In this document: positions 24,266 to 36,043 of the stretch, piece by piece
Layout of the letters: each line of letters opens with the position of its first letter
Numbering within the stretch: position 1 is the first letter of the stretch
Source of the DNA: Lycium barbarum
Lineage: Eukaryota > Streptophyta > Magnoliopsida > Solanales > Solanaceae
Assembly: GCF_019175385.1 (NCBI RefSeq)
Contig: NC_083345.1
Span: forward strand, 112,268,480 to 112,332,479
Direction of reading: 5' to 3'
DNA: 64,000 bases
Notes under the pieces: generated by a model
What the model saw: the letters and a program-made list of their open reading frames with translations, nothing else
The model's database searches: none
Told to the model about the DNA's origin: nothing
Made by a program: the position numbers and the translations under genes

Positions 24266-27200
24266 ATGGAAGACAACAAATCGACAAACCCTAAAACAAC
24301 ACAAGAACTAGCAGTAGAAGGACAAAAGCATTTAGAAGACACAATAGAAGCAGCACATCAAATACTCTCTGCTATGAACGATGAACTCTGTAACCCTTCA
24401 CTTTGGTCGTCATCCACTACTACTCCAAATACCGTTACTTCTAACGGCGCCGTTTTGAGTAACGGACATCATTTAAACGGTGACGTTTCGTCTGATAATT
24501 CTTCGGGTTCTAATAATGCTTCGGCGCAACATTTGGATAATATTGGTGGCGGTGCGCTTGATGAATCGAGACTCCGTTATAAGTCATCTGTTGCTTCCTT
24601 GCGCTCTGTTCTAACGGCAATTTCTAATTCCCAAAAGGTAATTTGTAATTTTACGTAATAGCAATGCATTTTTTGTTTTTAAATTTTGTGATTGTGGAAT
24701 AATGAGATGATTAGACAGGACATGAGCAGTGGCGGATCCAGGATTTTCACTTAGGGGCTTCGAAAAAAACAACTAAAGCTAAATATAAAAAATAATGTTG
24801 TCAATTGGGAATCGAGCCTAGGACACAATGATAATTTTGAACACCCTGAATCGCTTGAGCTAACTTTTTGCATTTATTCAGGGCGTTCAAAAGTTAATAT
24901 ATGTGCATAAACACAGAAAATCTACCCTATATATACAATGTAATTTTTTGCCGAGGGTGTTTTCGGATGAACTCTAGGCATGCTCTAAATCCTCCGCCCC
25001 TAAGGTTGAGGATTAGGTTATAAAGGCAGTAGGTAACTGAGTGGCTTAGTAGTATTTTTTTCACGTAGTACCGTACATATTGGTGGCGGTGCACTTCATG
25101 AATTGAGGCTATTGTTATATGTCTTATGCTGCTTCCTTGAGTTCTGTTCTTACCGCTATTTCTAATTCTCAGAAGGTAATTAATCCTACGTATAGAAATG
25201 CATTTTTTTTTAAAAAAAATATTTAGGATTAGGATAGAAGAGTAGTAGGTACGATGCAATCGGTTGAAATCGAATGGAATTAGTTAATTTATGAGTCGTA
25301 ACTCGAAGAAGATGGCATCTAGTTGAAGGTTAAACCAAGAAACGTAGCTTGAGAGAATTTGTAGATGAAGAGAGAAGAGTTAGATCTAATTATCATGAAT
25401 GGTTTCAACTACAAGAGTATAATGTAGTTATACAATCAATGAATCAAGAATAGAATCCCTAAATTCAGTAACTGCTCGACTACAACTCAATTTACAGCAC
25501 AATTAACGACTAACAGCTTTAACAAACTGTAACTAACCCCACGTCAGCTGCCACGCCACTTCAGCCTTCAAATTGCATCAATACCCTTGCTAAAGATGAT
25601 TCTTGTCCTCAAGGATGGAATGTAGGAAACCTGTGTTGCAATTCAGTCCAATATTCCCGAGTAGCATGTCAAGCATCTATGCCAGTCCAATTGACTGTTA
25701 TATACCTGCATAGTAGTATTCCCTTTCTCTTTCCTTATTTTCCCTCTCCTGTTGTTAGGATTCGAACTCGTGATACTATTATTTGAATTGTGGTCCGTGA
25801 ATTGACCCGTTATTTTCAAAATTTTGTATTTGTGTAATATTTGTTTGTGGTAACTGGTTAACTATATTACCAAATTAGAAATCTGTACATCAAAGAGACT
25901 GTGTGGTGAGCATCATGCTCCACACCAGAGTCATGCCTTAGTACTCCCTTGGTCCCAAAGTAAGTGTCGTTTTAGCAAAACAAAATAACAGTCGCTTTAG
26001 GAATTCATGACAAAAAGTAGTATTTTTCCAAACTATATCCTTATATTGAAGAACTACTACTTATTAATAGTGCTCAATTCTCAAGATACATTTAATAGTC
26101 AGATGGGGTAATTTAGTAAACTATACTTTGTATTTATTGATTTCTTAATGGACATGAAATGAGTTAAAGGGACACGTATTTTGGGACGGAGGGAGTAGCT
26201 ATTAGAAGTTTTAGAACAACTTCTATGCTAAGATGGATAAAATTGAACTGTTCTAGCCACTTTGCTGTCTGCATCTTCAAACTTCCTCTGAAATGGACTT
26301 GAACTATCTGCTTAATCAAGGACTCAGAATTCTGCTGCTTATCTTGGAATACTCTGTAGTTCCTCTTTTTCCAAATATAGTATACTGTAGCTGCAAGTAC
26401 CATTCTGTTTAGCTCAGCTCTTGAACTCCTTCGCATTGCAAATTGGACAGCCCATTGTAGTTCAGCTTCCCGGTTCCCTGGGATTCTAGTGATGCCTTGC
26501 CACATTCCAAATCTTTGATTACACCATACATGCGAAAAACAGATCTGAGCTTTCATTAGCTTGATCACATAATGGACACCTTTGATTCCTGGTTATCCCC
26601 TATTTGAATAGTCTATCCCTTGTATATAGCTTCTCATGTGCAGCCAGCCTTAGGATAAAGATCCTTCTAGGAAATTTGAGTTAGTGGACACTAGTTTCCT
26701 CTAATTCACTTTTTGGAAATCAACCCTTATCCTTAGGTAAAACTGTATTGTAGAGTACTTCTCTGTATTTTGTATCTCTGTCACCAAATTGCCTGCCTCA
26801 GTAAAATATCTGCTAGCCTTCAAGATCTTCTGGACAATCCAGGATGCTTGTTTGGGGATATTCGCAAAGAAGTTCTGTTATTCCCATAGTAGCAATTAAT
26901 CCATTTCACCCATAATTTATCCTTTTTTCACATAAGTTCCACAGTAGCTTTCCTGATTGCAGCTTTGTTCCAAGTTGCGATATCCAAAATCTTCAAACCA
27001 CCTGCTACTCTAGGGTAGCATACCCTATCCCATGCTAGCAAGGCCGTTTTTGACAGTTCAGTACCACCAGACCATAAGAAAGGCCAACAAGTTGTTTTGA
27101 TAGCATATGGTGGACAATCTGGAAGGAGAGAAACTCTAGGTGTTTTGATAGCATAGAGAATGGTGTGCAGAAGGTCAAGCTGAATTGTATCTTACTGCTT

Positions 27201-29614
27201 TGTTTTTGGTGAAATCAGGTCCACTCAGATGATACTGCTACTATCATTGATGTTTTAGATTCAATATAGGCTTAAAACAGTAGAATCTTGGAGTACTTTT
27301 GTAAATATGGTTTCAGTACAACCTATGTACTGTTTTGCTCAAATGATATAGAATACAGTTACCAATTTCAAAAAGAAAAGCCCAACAAGTAGATTTTTGT
27401 TTTGAAGTCCTAAATATTTGTGCAATATCTATGTTTTGTAGGATCATGATAGTGATCCAAGCAAAAGTTTGCTTGATATAATCATGAATCAACTATGGCT
27501 CGATCCGAAACTATTGGGTTCAGATCATTACTAGTTAGGGTCCATTGTGTGTATAGTATGTCCGAGTTTGTTATGCTATAGTCTGTTATGTAAATGAATG
27601 AGGAGCTGGAAGTAAAAATGAGAAGGCGGAAAATGCTCCAAGGGCTTTTTGTTCAATGCCAAAGGTAGTTCAACGCGCGATGTGTGGTAGGCGAACATAT
27701 CGAGTTTGGATCCAATGTAGAGAACATCTAGTGTTAGAGGTCCCAAAATTGAGTATTGGAATGAAGTTGCTCCATACGGAGCCCAATGGATGTGGAAATT
27801 CAAGTACCCCACCATCAACTTAGCTTGAGGTTGAGGCATAGGTGGTGCTGGTGGTGGTGTTCTGGTAGATATTGAACAAAAATAGTGGAGAATTTTGATT
27901 TTTGGGAAGTATCATGATCATCGAATAAGACGGGTGTAGTTTTGATTGGGAATGCAACTAAAATAGATGTTCGAGAAGTTTGTTCCTTTGGAGTAACTAT
28001 CGGAAAGAAAATCATCATCCAGTCTGAGCAGCAAAAAGATATTATCTAGCGGTAAAGGTAAATTGTATGTGAAAGGAATTTGGTGATTGATCTGGGTAAG
28101 ACACATGTGGTTATATCAATAGCAGACTACAATATAGACCAGGATCTATCAGCCGCTTGGTGACGGTCAATCAATAGGAGAAAGGGCGCTGCCTCATCTT
28201 CTGACTGGCCAACGGGGAAGAATCTGAGGCTAAGATACATTGGAACAATGATCCAAATAATCTTTAATGTCCCGAACCTTATTTCTTGTGCTTTGAAAGC
28301 CTGATTTTCTTTCTTATTTCGTTTTGGGACCTACATTTGGCCAAGATGTGATCTATCTCTTTCGTTGGTTGTAGTAGAACTTTGGCCCGAGGGGGGTTGG
28401 GGATGTCCCGATTGTTCTTGTTTCAGCTGTTCAAATGCTCCTGAGGTGTAAGTATACCAAGCTAATAAACTACTGCGCTTTATCCTTTTCAAGAAGGATT
28501 GAACACTATAATCACCTTTTGGTCCTTGGTTTTGGTATATGGATTGCTTTACATTTGGAGCATTTGGTGAAGAGTTAAGAATTTTGTAAGTTGTTACTAT
28601 TCTTCTGTTTTGACATATCTATCACCGACCCTGCCTTCCTTTTTGTTGCTCAACATACGTGTCACTTCACGTCATTTGAGTTTATTAAGTTCTTTTAACA
28701 ACTTCATACTTGAGTATTGCTCCATTTTAATTGCAAGTTGTCAAATTCTCCTTTGTGTTCTGTCTCATGGTTAACAAAGTTATATTTGCTTGCACGTTCT
28801 GGGAAATTGTTCACTTGTTGTATGATACTTCACACTGTTTACTGACTATGTTAGCTAGGCAAAAGCATTGGAAGCTGCTTCTGCTACTGGTTCACTATCT
28901 GCTGCAGATCAAGCTGAAATTGAGCAGCTGGAGGGCCGCGCCTCTACATTAAAAAAGGTATTGATAACGTATCAAATTTTGATATCTTGGATTGTTGTTG
29001 CTTTTGGGAGTGCATGGTGGGTGGAAGTTGGAGAAACAAATGTGTATGCCAACATTTGAACAATGACAGATTTCTCCCTTGATCCATTGGGTAATTTCGT
29101 CTTCATTGGAACAAACATTGAGGTATACCGCAAATGTCACATTTCCATTGCAGACATCCCATAATGTCTCACAGTACAAACTTTCAGAAGTCTCCATATA
29201 TGTCATAACCTCAAATCTGAACAACGTGACTGTACTTTTTATAGTGATTTTGTATTATAATTAATATCCAAGTCAAATAAAAAAATTAAATAATTATATT
29301 CCTATTATATTAAGTTTCTGTCAAATCATGTTTTATTTGCTTTATGTCCCCAGTGTCCCCCCTAGTGTTAGTGAAAAGTCTTCAATGGAAGATAGAGAGT
29401 ATTTTGCTTGAGTTCATGCATATAAACTTTCTAGTAGGTTGTGGCGGTTGTGAACAAATCAGGTTGCTAATGTGATCAACAGTTTAAGCATATTCTGTTG
29501 CTCTTTAAATTGCAGGAGCTCGTAGACAAGAACAAGCAACTCAAGCTTCTGATTGATCAGCTTCGAGATCTTCTTTCTGACCTATCAACATGGCAAAGTC
29601 CCTGTTCTACATGA
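24266..29614 (+). CDS. MED30: Mediator of RNA polymerase II transcription subunit 30
   Basis: MED30 is a subunit of the nuclear Mediator complex, which links transcription factors to RNA polymerase II. Three exons join in frame at GT-AG sites: 24266-24637, 28859-28957 and 29516-29614, giving 189 residues. The N-terminus has [20 protein letters not shown] and [11 protein letters not shown], both typical of plant MED30. A low-complexity N/S/G stretch follows (about residues 50-95), then [19 protein letters not shown] and a C-terminal helical region ending [20 protein letters not shown], also conserved in plants. Both introns are phase 0. Start: first ATG of the conserved N-terminus, after a GC-rich 5' leader. 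Intron 1 (4221 bp) carries a SINE/MITE-like repeat, a duplicated exon-1 fragment, a Stowaway and a LINE fragment. All conserved blocks are present and no stop occurs, so the gene looks intact. Confidence 0.93.
24727..25001. mobile_element. Solanaceae-type short repeat in MED30 intron 1
   Basis: It begins agtggcggatccaggattt and ends taaatcctccgcccct, giving short imperfect inverted ends. This repeat type is common in Solanaceae introns. Its class (MITE or SINE-like) is not certain from the sequence. Confidence 0.5.
25078..25177 (+). pseudogene. Duplicated fragment of MED30 exon 1 with its splice donor
   Basis: This stretch repeats the last ~100 bases of exon 1 (24540-24640), from 'ttggtggcggtgc' to 'tctcagaaggtaatt', with about one change in six and the donor GT preserved. 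It is now inside intron 1. The copy has a stop in the MED30 frame, so its use as an exon would truncate the protein. It looks like a tandem or segmental duplication within the gene. Confidence 0.8.
25942..26197. mobile_element. Stowaway-type MITE in MED30 intron 1
   Basis: TA-flanked inverted ends: CTCCCTTGGTCCCAAAGTAAG on the left and the inverse of cttggg-type ...ttgggacggagggag on the right. This is the classic Stowaway terminus. 256 bp including TA. Confidence 0.8.
26205..27200 (-). pseudogene. LINE (L1-type) RT 3' fragment with zf-RVT region
   Basis: The minus strand encodes pieces of a plant L1-type non-LTR element: [16 protein letters not shown] (the zinc-binding region after the RT) and, in the ORF at 26164-26568, [17 protein letters not shown] and related phrases typical of the post-RT region. 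Frames shift between pieces and stops are present. It lies antisense within MED30 intron 1. Confidence 0.6.
27240..28858. other. Rest of MED30 intron 1
   Basis: No gene or element could be supported. ORF readings on the minus strand (27576-28106) show no family signature. Confidence 0.4.
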
Positions 29615-30049
29615 ATTTCTGCTGCCATTACTTCAAGCAGATAATTCAAACAAGAGAGATGTCAGATGTCAAAGGAATTGTGTTCAGCTCTAAGAAGCTG
29701 TTCTTTTGTACAGAGGTTACTGCTAGAATCAAACCCTTGCCAAACACCTGTGCTTTTATGCAACTTAATGCTGCTCGTGGTGCTACGATTGTTTCTGTTT
29801 AGATGTTCTGTCTGGTCCGATAATGGGCTGAAAAGTTGTACAATTAATCTGTTAGAGCGGGAATACTGAAGGAGGGAAAAGGAGAATGCTTTTGATCTTA
29901 ACTTATTATGCTAAGTTTTATTTTGATGTGCACTATAATTTTCTCCTCGCAGCTAATTGGGCCTTGGTTTGCTCTAGTGATGAGCTTTCTGTCATTTCCC
30001 CATTATTCAGAGGCACAGCAATAACATAGAGCTTTCGGAAAATAAGCTG

Positions 30050-30860
30050 ATGTACTACTGGTCTTTTTTTTTTTTTTGTATTTGGATAGTAAAACGTTTA
30101 CTGAACTTGTTTATCTTAGCAAGTGATTATTGAAATCAACTTAAAATCAAGCATTTTATTGAAGTTATCATATGTAGATTAGTTGCTTTGACCGAATTGG
30201 GTCACTGAACTCCACCTTTTCATAGTCCTATTTAGTTCGCGTTTCCAAAGCCAAATGTTGTAGGTTTAAATTCTATGGAGTGTTATTTTATCATTTTAGA
30301 TCGAATTGAAATGAAAAAAGATTCATCGAATAATGAAGAAATAGTTCAATGTCATCTTTTACGATTTGAATAGAGGAATATAACTCCGTAAAGATCTCTT
30401 GTATTTCATTTTCAGATGTTGTATGTGTAAAAATAAAGATTGGTGGAGATAATCAAACTAAATCATTGCATCCATTTAAGCTAAATCTTGAAAACAGTCA
30501 CTTAAGAAATAATATCTATAATAAATATTAAGAATCCCATAGCTGAAGCTCAAAGACGTGAAGTGAATCAGAGGAGAGTAACCCGTGAAATGTTTAGTAG
30601 CATTTCTACTGGTCCTGCATAAAGTTTCCTTAACGAGGCCTCAACACGAAAAATAATGTTGGAGACTATTTCTCCCTGCATATTTCACTATTCACGCTAG
30701 TTCTCGCAAAAGACTATTTCTCCCTGCATATTTCACTCTTCACACTAGTTCTAGCAAAAGATTGCCACAAAAGATCACTATTTCGAGTCCAAATTGCCAC
30801 AAAAGATCAGTATTTCGGGTCCAAACTTCTCTACAAGAGCACGTATTATTAAGAAGATCG
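30050..30860. other. Intergenic region after MED30
   Basis: AT-rich, with a T-run at 30065-30078 and a short imperfect direct repeat (tttctccctgcatatttcac at about 30668 and 30718). No gene is seen. Confidence 0.5.
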
Positions 30861-30867
30861 ATCTTGA

Positions 30868-31040
30868 CACTAACTAGATCCAAAAATTAGTTCAGGACGT
30901 GAAGATCGTCCAAGACCATTTAAGATGACAAGTTACAACAACCCCTCAACCAATTGGGATACTATAACACCCTCCGCCTCCCCACCCCTCAACGCAAATG
31001 GAGCGTGTATAACGTAACACGGGGGAAAAGGTAAACCAAG
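30868..31040. repeat. Repeat related to 14230-14330
   Basis: It shares the phrase pattern 'ccaaaaa.tagttca.ga...gcccaagaccat.taag.tgaca' with the repeat inside the hAT-like element at 14240-14300. Degenerate and non-coding. Confidence 0.4.
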
Positions 31041-32059
31041 AATTGGAACGGATCTAACTCTGGTATCACAGCCCTTTCCTTCCTAGGTCTGTTTGCTGGT
31101 GGAGAGCTCCAAGTTTACCATCTTGCTTCATGACACTTTACTCAGCTGTCCATGACTGTGCAGAGAACCTGGAGGAAGCCCTTTAAGGTGACACTGGCTG
31201 GCAGCTAACATCTCCACTTCCCTTGTGGTAGAGCATCTTATATGTACATAATAAACCAGATGACATTATGAGGACCCAAAAATTCCAAAAAAACATGTCG
31301 AATTATCGAACATAAGTCCCAACTAAGAGAGACAAGGGGCCGATTTTCCGGTATGCCGCTCTGTCATTGTCTGATTTTTAGTCTTTGCCGATTCACACTC
31401 GAAATTATGTATCTACTTAGCCTTGCCAATATGTAGAGTCCCAACGAGAAAAGTGTTGGTGCTTTATCATTGAGTCAATAGTGCTAATCTCTCTTTTTGT
31501 ACTACTCCGAGGGCGGGAAGAAAATAAGAAAACGTGAAGTGTTCTCTTGCTTTCCCAATCTGTTGTGTCTAATGACTGCCCTCCCTCAGTTGGATCTTGG
31601 TCTAGCCTACTACGAGGATCCCATATCCAACAACCCAAAAAATATATACAAAGGGCATCAAAGCCCCTTGAATAGGTTGGATCTCTAGAGCTTACCTTAT
31701 GTATTGTTATTAAAAAGGGAAAGGGCCTTTTCAGCTGGTTCGCATGAGCGCACTTTCATTTTTCCTTTACTAGTAGGGGCTCTGTGGTTCGCCGCCACAT
31801 GTTTTGGCCCTTCTTTTGTAGTTCTAGCTTCGACCGGAAGCGACAACCTCTAACTAGTTCAGTATATATATAAGATGGCAACGCTCCAGCTCACTCAAAA
31901 ATGTGGAGGCAGTACTTTTCTAGCAAGCTCGTTCTCATTTTGGATGCAGTACATTTCGCGATCATATGTAGATTTACAACGACACGTGAAGATTTGAGTA
32001 TTTGACCATTTTATCTAATACTCTATTAGCTGATAATTAAACTATAAAATAAAGGTATT

Positions 32060-32490
32060 TATTGTATCATTCAATCCGATTTCAGAACCCACATCAAAAT
32101 TCCTACCCCTAACTTGAAAGAACTGAGGAAAAGCTTTTCAAGCAAAGGTAAAACTTGAAGAAATTATAATGTTATGGAGAATATATATTCAATGGAATAT
32201 CAAAGGAAACTTAAAATACCTTCGGTTAGGCTAAGTAACTAGGCTATGTATGTAGGAAAATGCCCAACCAGTCATTTTATTTTGATAGCAAAAATAGTGA
32301 TTGTCTTTACTAATGTATAACATTGGACCAAACTATTCACTTTCTAAAATACATTAAGGACCATTTTTATCATGTTTATACATTAAGTACCAAATGCAAC
32401 CGAAGGCCATACATTAAACACCATTTTGATAATTTTCCCTTGAAACGTCTCTCTACGGAGTAAACAGACAATGAAGAGTGATTTCATTAA
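32060..32490 (+). repeat. COG2-upstream repeat, copy 1
   Basis: Collinear with 32840-33430: shared phrases 'cctaacttgaaagaac', 'tatattcaatgga', 'atagcaaaaatagt', 'accaaatgcaacc' and the ending 'gtaaacagacaatgaag'. Its end resembles the 5' leader of the COG2 pseudogene. Confidence 0.65.
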
Positions 32491-32839
32491 CACTGTTTGG
32501 ATGTTTGTTACGTATTATTTCAAAATGTATCGTATTATATCGCACTGTATTATTTTGATGAATACTATGTTTGAATATATAGATTGTATCGTTTTCCGTC
32601 ATTACATAATGTCACACATCAATAATTTGAAAGATAAACTTATAAGAAAAGTGGGGGTACGAGATAGAGCTATCGTAAAAAGGTAGGATAAAGGATAAAA
32701 TATGATTATTAGATAATAAGTACGCCCTCCCCACAATTCTCCCGCACGCCGCTGCGCTCCGCCACAATGGCTAAACCCTACATGTGGAATTCACGTGAGC
32801 TGATAAATAACAAAACAAATGTACTTTCTTGTGTTGTTC

Positions 32840-33560
32840 AATCCACATCATAATCTCTAACCCTAACTTGAAAGAACCATGAGAAAACTTTGGATGCAGT
32901 GGTAAAATTTGATGAACTTATAACTCTATGGAAACATATATTCAATGGATGGAAGGAAATCTGGAATATCTTCAACTGAGGCGAAGGTGGTTGTGTACGA
33001 AGAAAAATGTCCAGGGCCTCACTTTATTTTAATAGCAAAAATAGTAAGGGGTCATTTGGTTGGTGGGATAAGGATTACAATTTCGGAATAAAATGCTAGA
33101 ATTATTTTATTCACGTTTGGTTATGAATACTAATCCGGATTATTTTATCCCACGGGAAATTCAAACCGTAGGATATCATTGTCTATCCTATCCCGCATAC
33201 CAAATGACTCTTAATTGCCTTTACAAATATGGTATATAGAATCAAATTAGGCACTTCTTAATATAATATAATATAATTTATTAAGGACTATATTCATTAT
33301 GTCTGTATGTTAAAGGATCAAATGCAACCAAATCACATACATGAAGCACCATTTTGGTCATATTCTCCTTAAAATATCTTCATACTCAACTCGTGTAAAC
33401 AGACAGTGAAGTTGATTTCATTGGAAATTTCCATTTCACATCCAGATCTTCATTACTCATTGCATTTCCTCAAAACACAACTCTCAATCCAAACAAATGC
33501 TGCTTTTCTCGTTAAAAGTTTCTTACCCAGCTAATCTCCACTAAATAAATAGAGAGAAAA
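32840..33560 (+). repeat. COG2-upstream repeat, copy 2 (MITE-interrupted)
   Basis: Second copy of the 32060 repeat, interrupted by a MITE at 33049-33213. It ends in the leader-like 'gtaaacagacagtgaag...aaatttccatttcacatcc'. Confidence 0.65.
33049..33213. mobile_element. Tourist-like MITE with GGGGTCATTTGGT ends
   Basis: GGGGTCATTTGGTTGGTGGG and the inverted right end (cccgcataccaaatgactc) bound 165 bp, flanked by TAA on both sides. Copy 1 of the host repeat (32060) lacks it, so it is an insertion. Confidence 0.75.
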
Positions 33561-33682
33561 TGACAAAAATGGTCCCTTGTTTTTGGGAGCAGGTTCAAAA
33601 TAGTTCCTAAAGTACGTTTTGGACAATTTTGGTTTCTTAAGTGTGCCAAAAGTAACACTTTTAATCTGCATCAAATATTAAT

Positions 33683-34750
33683 GAACTTTATTTGTTAGAT
33701 TTGACGGGACCTATATAAAAAAAGATTTAATACTCCCTCCGTTCCATAATAAGTGTCACCTTAGCCAAAAACACGCACATTAAGAAATCAATCATGAAAT
33801 GTAAATTTTACTAAACTACCCTTATATAATAAAAATAAATTACTTTTCTCTTTTGATTAGAGCATGCATGAAAAGTAAGTCTTTTGACATTATGACTCCA
33901 ATAATACCAAGTTTCTATGTGCTTTTTGTCTTGAATACATAAATTTGTCAGTTTTTGTCTAAGGGCAAAGTTGGAAAAAACTTGTCAATATATGCATTGA
34001 TTTCCTAAGGTGACACTTATTACGGGACAGAAAAATTTGGCTAAGGTGACACTTATTGTGGGACGGAGGAAGTAACAAACAATAGAAAAATTCCATCAAA
34101 TCCTAGACATGGCTAGACGGGAACTATATAAAAAAAGATTTATTAAAAACACTAGGAAAATCTCATCAAATTCTAGACACCGCAGCATAAAAAACGGTAC
34201 TAGACACAAAAAGATAGACTAAAAATAACTAAAATTGTACTGAAAAATTGCATCAAACTCTAGAAAAGGACCAAAAATAGCATAAATTGCAAAAAAAATT
34301 GTACCTCCAAATGTAAGATCCCATCAAATCTAACAGACAGAATTTGTTAAAATTTGACAACGACCAAAAGTATTGGAGTATAACTTTTAACAACTTTATT
34401 TGTTAGATTTGACGGGACCTATAAAAAAAGATTTAATAAAAAACAAGTAGAAAAATTCCATCAAATCCTAGACACTGCTAGACGGGAACTATAAAAAAAA
34501 GATTTAGTAAAAAACACTAGGAAAATCCCATCAAATTCTAGACACCGCAACATAAAAAACTGTACTAGACAAAAGAAGATAGACTAAATATAACTAAATT
34601 GAACCAAACTCTAGAAAAGGACCAAAAATTGTACCTCTAAATGTAAGATCCCGTCAAATCTAACGGACAAAATTTGTTAAAATTTGACCACCACCAAAAG
34701 TATTGGAACATAACTTTTAACAAACTTAAATGACCAAAAGTGTTTAAAGA
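33683..34750 (+). repeat. Two tandem ~360-bp units with 'tttgttagatttgacgggac'
   Basis: The unit starting 'tttgttagatttgacgggac' appears at about 33690 (interrupted by the Stowaway) and 34395, and a diverged third start is at 34945. Units share 'ccatcaaatcctagacac', 'ctctagaaaaggaccaaaaa' and 'ttaaaatttgac'. No coding content. Confidence 0.75.
33731..34074. mobile_element. Stowaway-type MITE, TA target duplication
   Basis: TA + CTCCCTCCGTTCCATAATA and the inverted right end cggaggaag + TA. 'ggtgacactta' occurs twice near the right end (about 34010 and 34043), an internal duplication of the terminus. The paired unit at 34400 lacks this insertion. Confidence 0.85.
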
Positions 34751-34789
34751 CTATTTTGAACCTACTCACAAACATTAGGGACCATTTTT

Positions 34790-34945
34790 GCATTTTCTCA
34801 AGTAAACAAACTGTCTCACCATTTCATTACAAATCCATCTTCTTCAAAATCCAGACGGCTTTTTCTCAAAAAACACACAAACAATTCACTCAAATCTATA
34901 CAAACAAAACACCCAAAAATGCAAGATCTTCGATCTCCATCAAAT
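34790..34945 (+). pseudogene. Duplicated COG2 5' leader and first codons
   Basis: The stretch 'agtaaacaaactgtctcacc...aaatccatcttcttcaaaatcc...cacacaaa' repeats the leader of the COG2 pseudogene (35970-36043). It is followed by ATGCAAGATCTTCGATCTCC at 34919-34938, matching the COG2 start (36044) at 17 of 20 bases. The copy then switches into the unit repeat. Confidence 0.75.
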
Positions 34946-35095
34946 ATTAATGAACGCTATCGGTTAGATTTAACTGGAACTATAAAAAAAAGATTTAATA
35001 AAAAATAATAGAAATTGCACTGAAAAATTGCACTGAAAAATTGCACCAAACTCTAGAAAAGGACCAAAAATAGCATAAACTCCAAAAATTGTACC

Positions 35096-35889
35096 TAAGC
35101 CTGTCAACCGATCCGGTTTGACCAGTTCAAACCGGTAACTGGACCGGTTAAACCGGCACCGGTTACGATTAACCGGACCGGTTAAACCGGTACCAGTTAC
35201 GGTTAACCATAGATTTTTTACCGGTCCGGTTTGCCTTTTTTGGGACTGGATAACCGGTAAACCAGAATCGGAACCGGTTAACCGGTCAATTTTATTTTTT
35301 AAATAGTGTTGTTGCTGACTGGGCTGGACCGTTGGCGAACGGTCCATTTTGCAAAAATAGTCTTTGCCAACGGCTCCAAACTCCCCGTTTGCCCCCCCAA
35401 CCCCCCAAACTTATTTTTTTAACACTTTAACCCATCCTCACCCCTATATAAACACTTTTCCATTTCCAATTTTAATCCACACCAATTCACTCTTTTCTTT
35501 CTCTCAATCTCTCAATTATAGCTACTTTGCAATAATTAGCCACTTTAAATTTCTCTCAATTAAATATTATAAAGTTTTATTCTAGTTTCAATGATTAATT
35601 TTGCAATTATAATAAAAATTATTGGTGGAGTTTGTAATTTTGCAACAATCCGAAGTAGCTCCAAGGCTTTGGTAGATTTGCAATTCTAGCCGCCTTCACT
35701 TTGTTGGAAATTAGTCCGGCAATTTGGTGCCTTCGTTCCAACTCTATCTTTATTTTCCGCTATTTAATTTACACAATTTAATTCTAGCAATCTAATTTGT
35801 TGTAATTTATTTTCTTATGATTTATTTGAGTGTGATTTAAATTAATTTTATTTAATAATGACAAAAAGATTTAGACATGTTACCGGTGC
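35096..35889 (+). mobile_element. Truncated hAT-like fragment with CCGGTT-rich end
   Basis: It begins 'gcctgtcaaccgatccggttt', a terminus typical of plant hAT elements (from memory), followed by many accggtt/aaccggt words (35110-35300). A TATA box (ctatataaac, about 35444), a CT-rich leader and a possible start ATG near 35858 follow. The sequence then drops back into the COG2-upstream repeat at about 35890. No transposase body is left. Confidence 0.5.
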
Positions 35890-36043
35890 TATTGGAACAT
35901 AACTTTTAACAAACTTAAAAGGACCAAAAGTGTTTAAAAACTATTTTGAACCAACTCAGAAACACCAGTAAACAGACAGTGTCACTATTTCTTCCAAATC
36001 CATCTTCAAAACCAGATCCCATTTTCCCAAAAACACACACAAA
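35890..36043 (+). promoter_or_regulatory. 5' leader of the COG2 pseudogene
   Basis: Contains the 'gtaaacagacagtgtcacc'-like leader that is repeated at 32470, 33395 and 34800. No TATA box stands out. Confidence 0.4.

Noticed and set aside
25081..25180. Alternative MED30 exon
   Set aside because: It is a duplicate of exon 1 with a stop in frame. The exon 1 to exon 2 join reconstructs the conserved protein without it.
31330..31900. Possible organelle-derived (mitochondrial) insert, because the composition differs from its surroundings and no repeat structure is visible
   Set aside because: I could not identify any mitochondrial gene or known organelle sequence in it. A search against organelle genomes of Solanaceae would decide.
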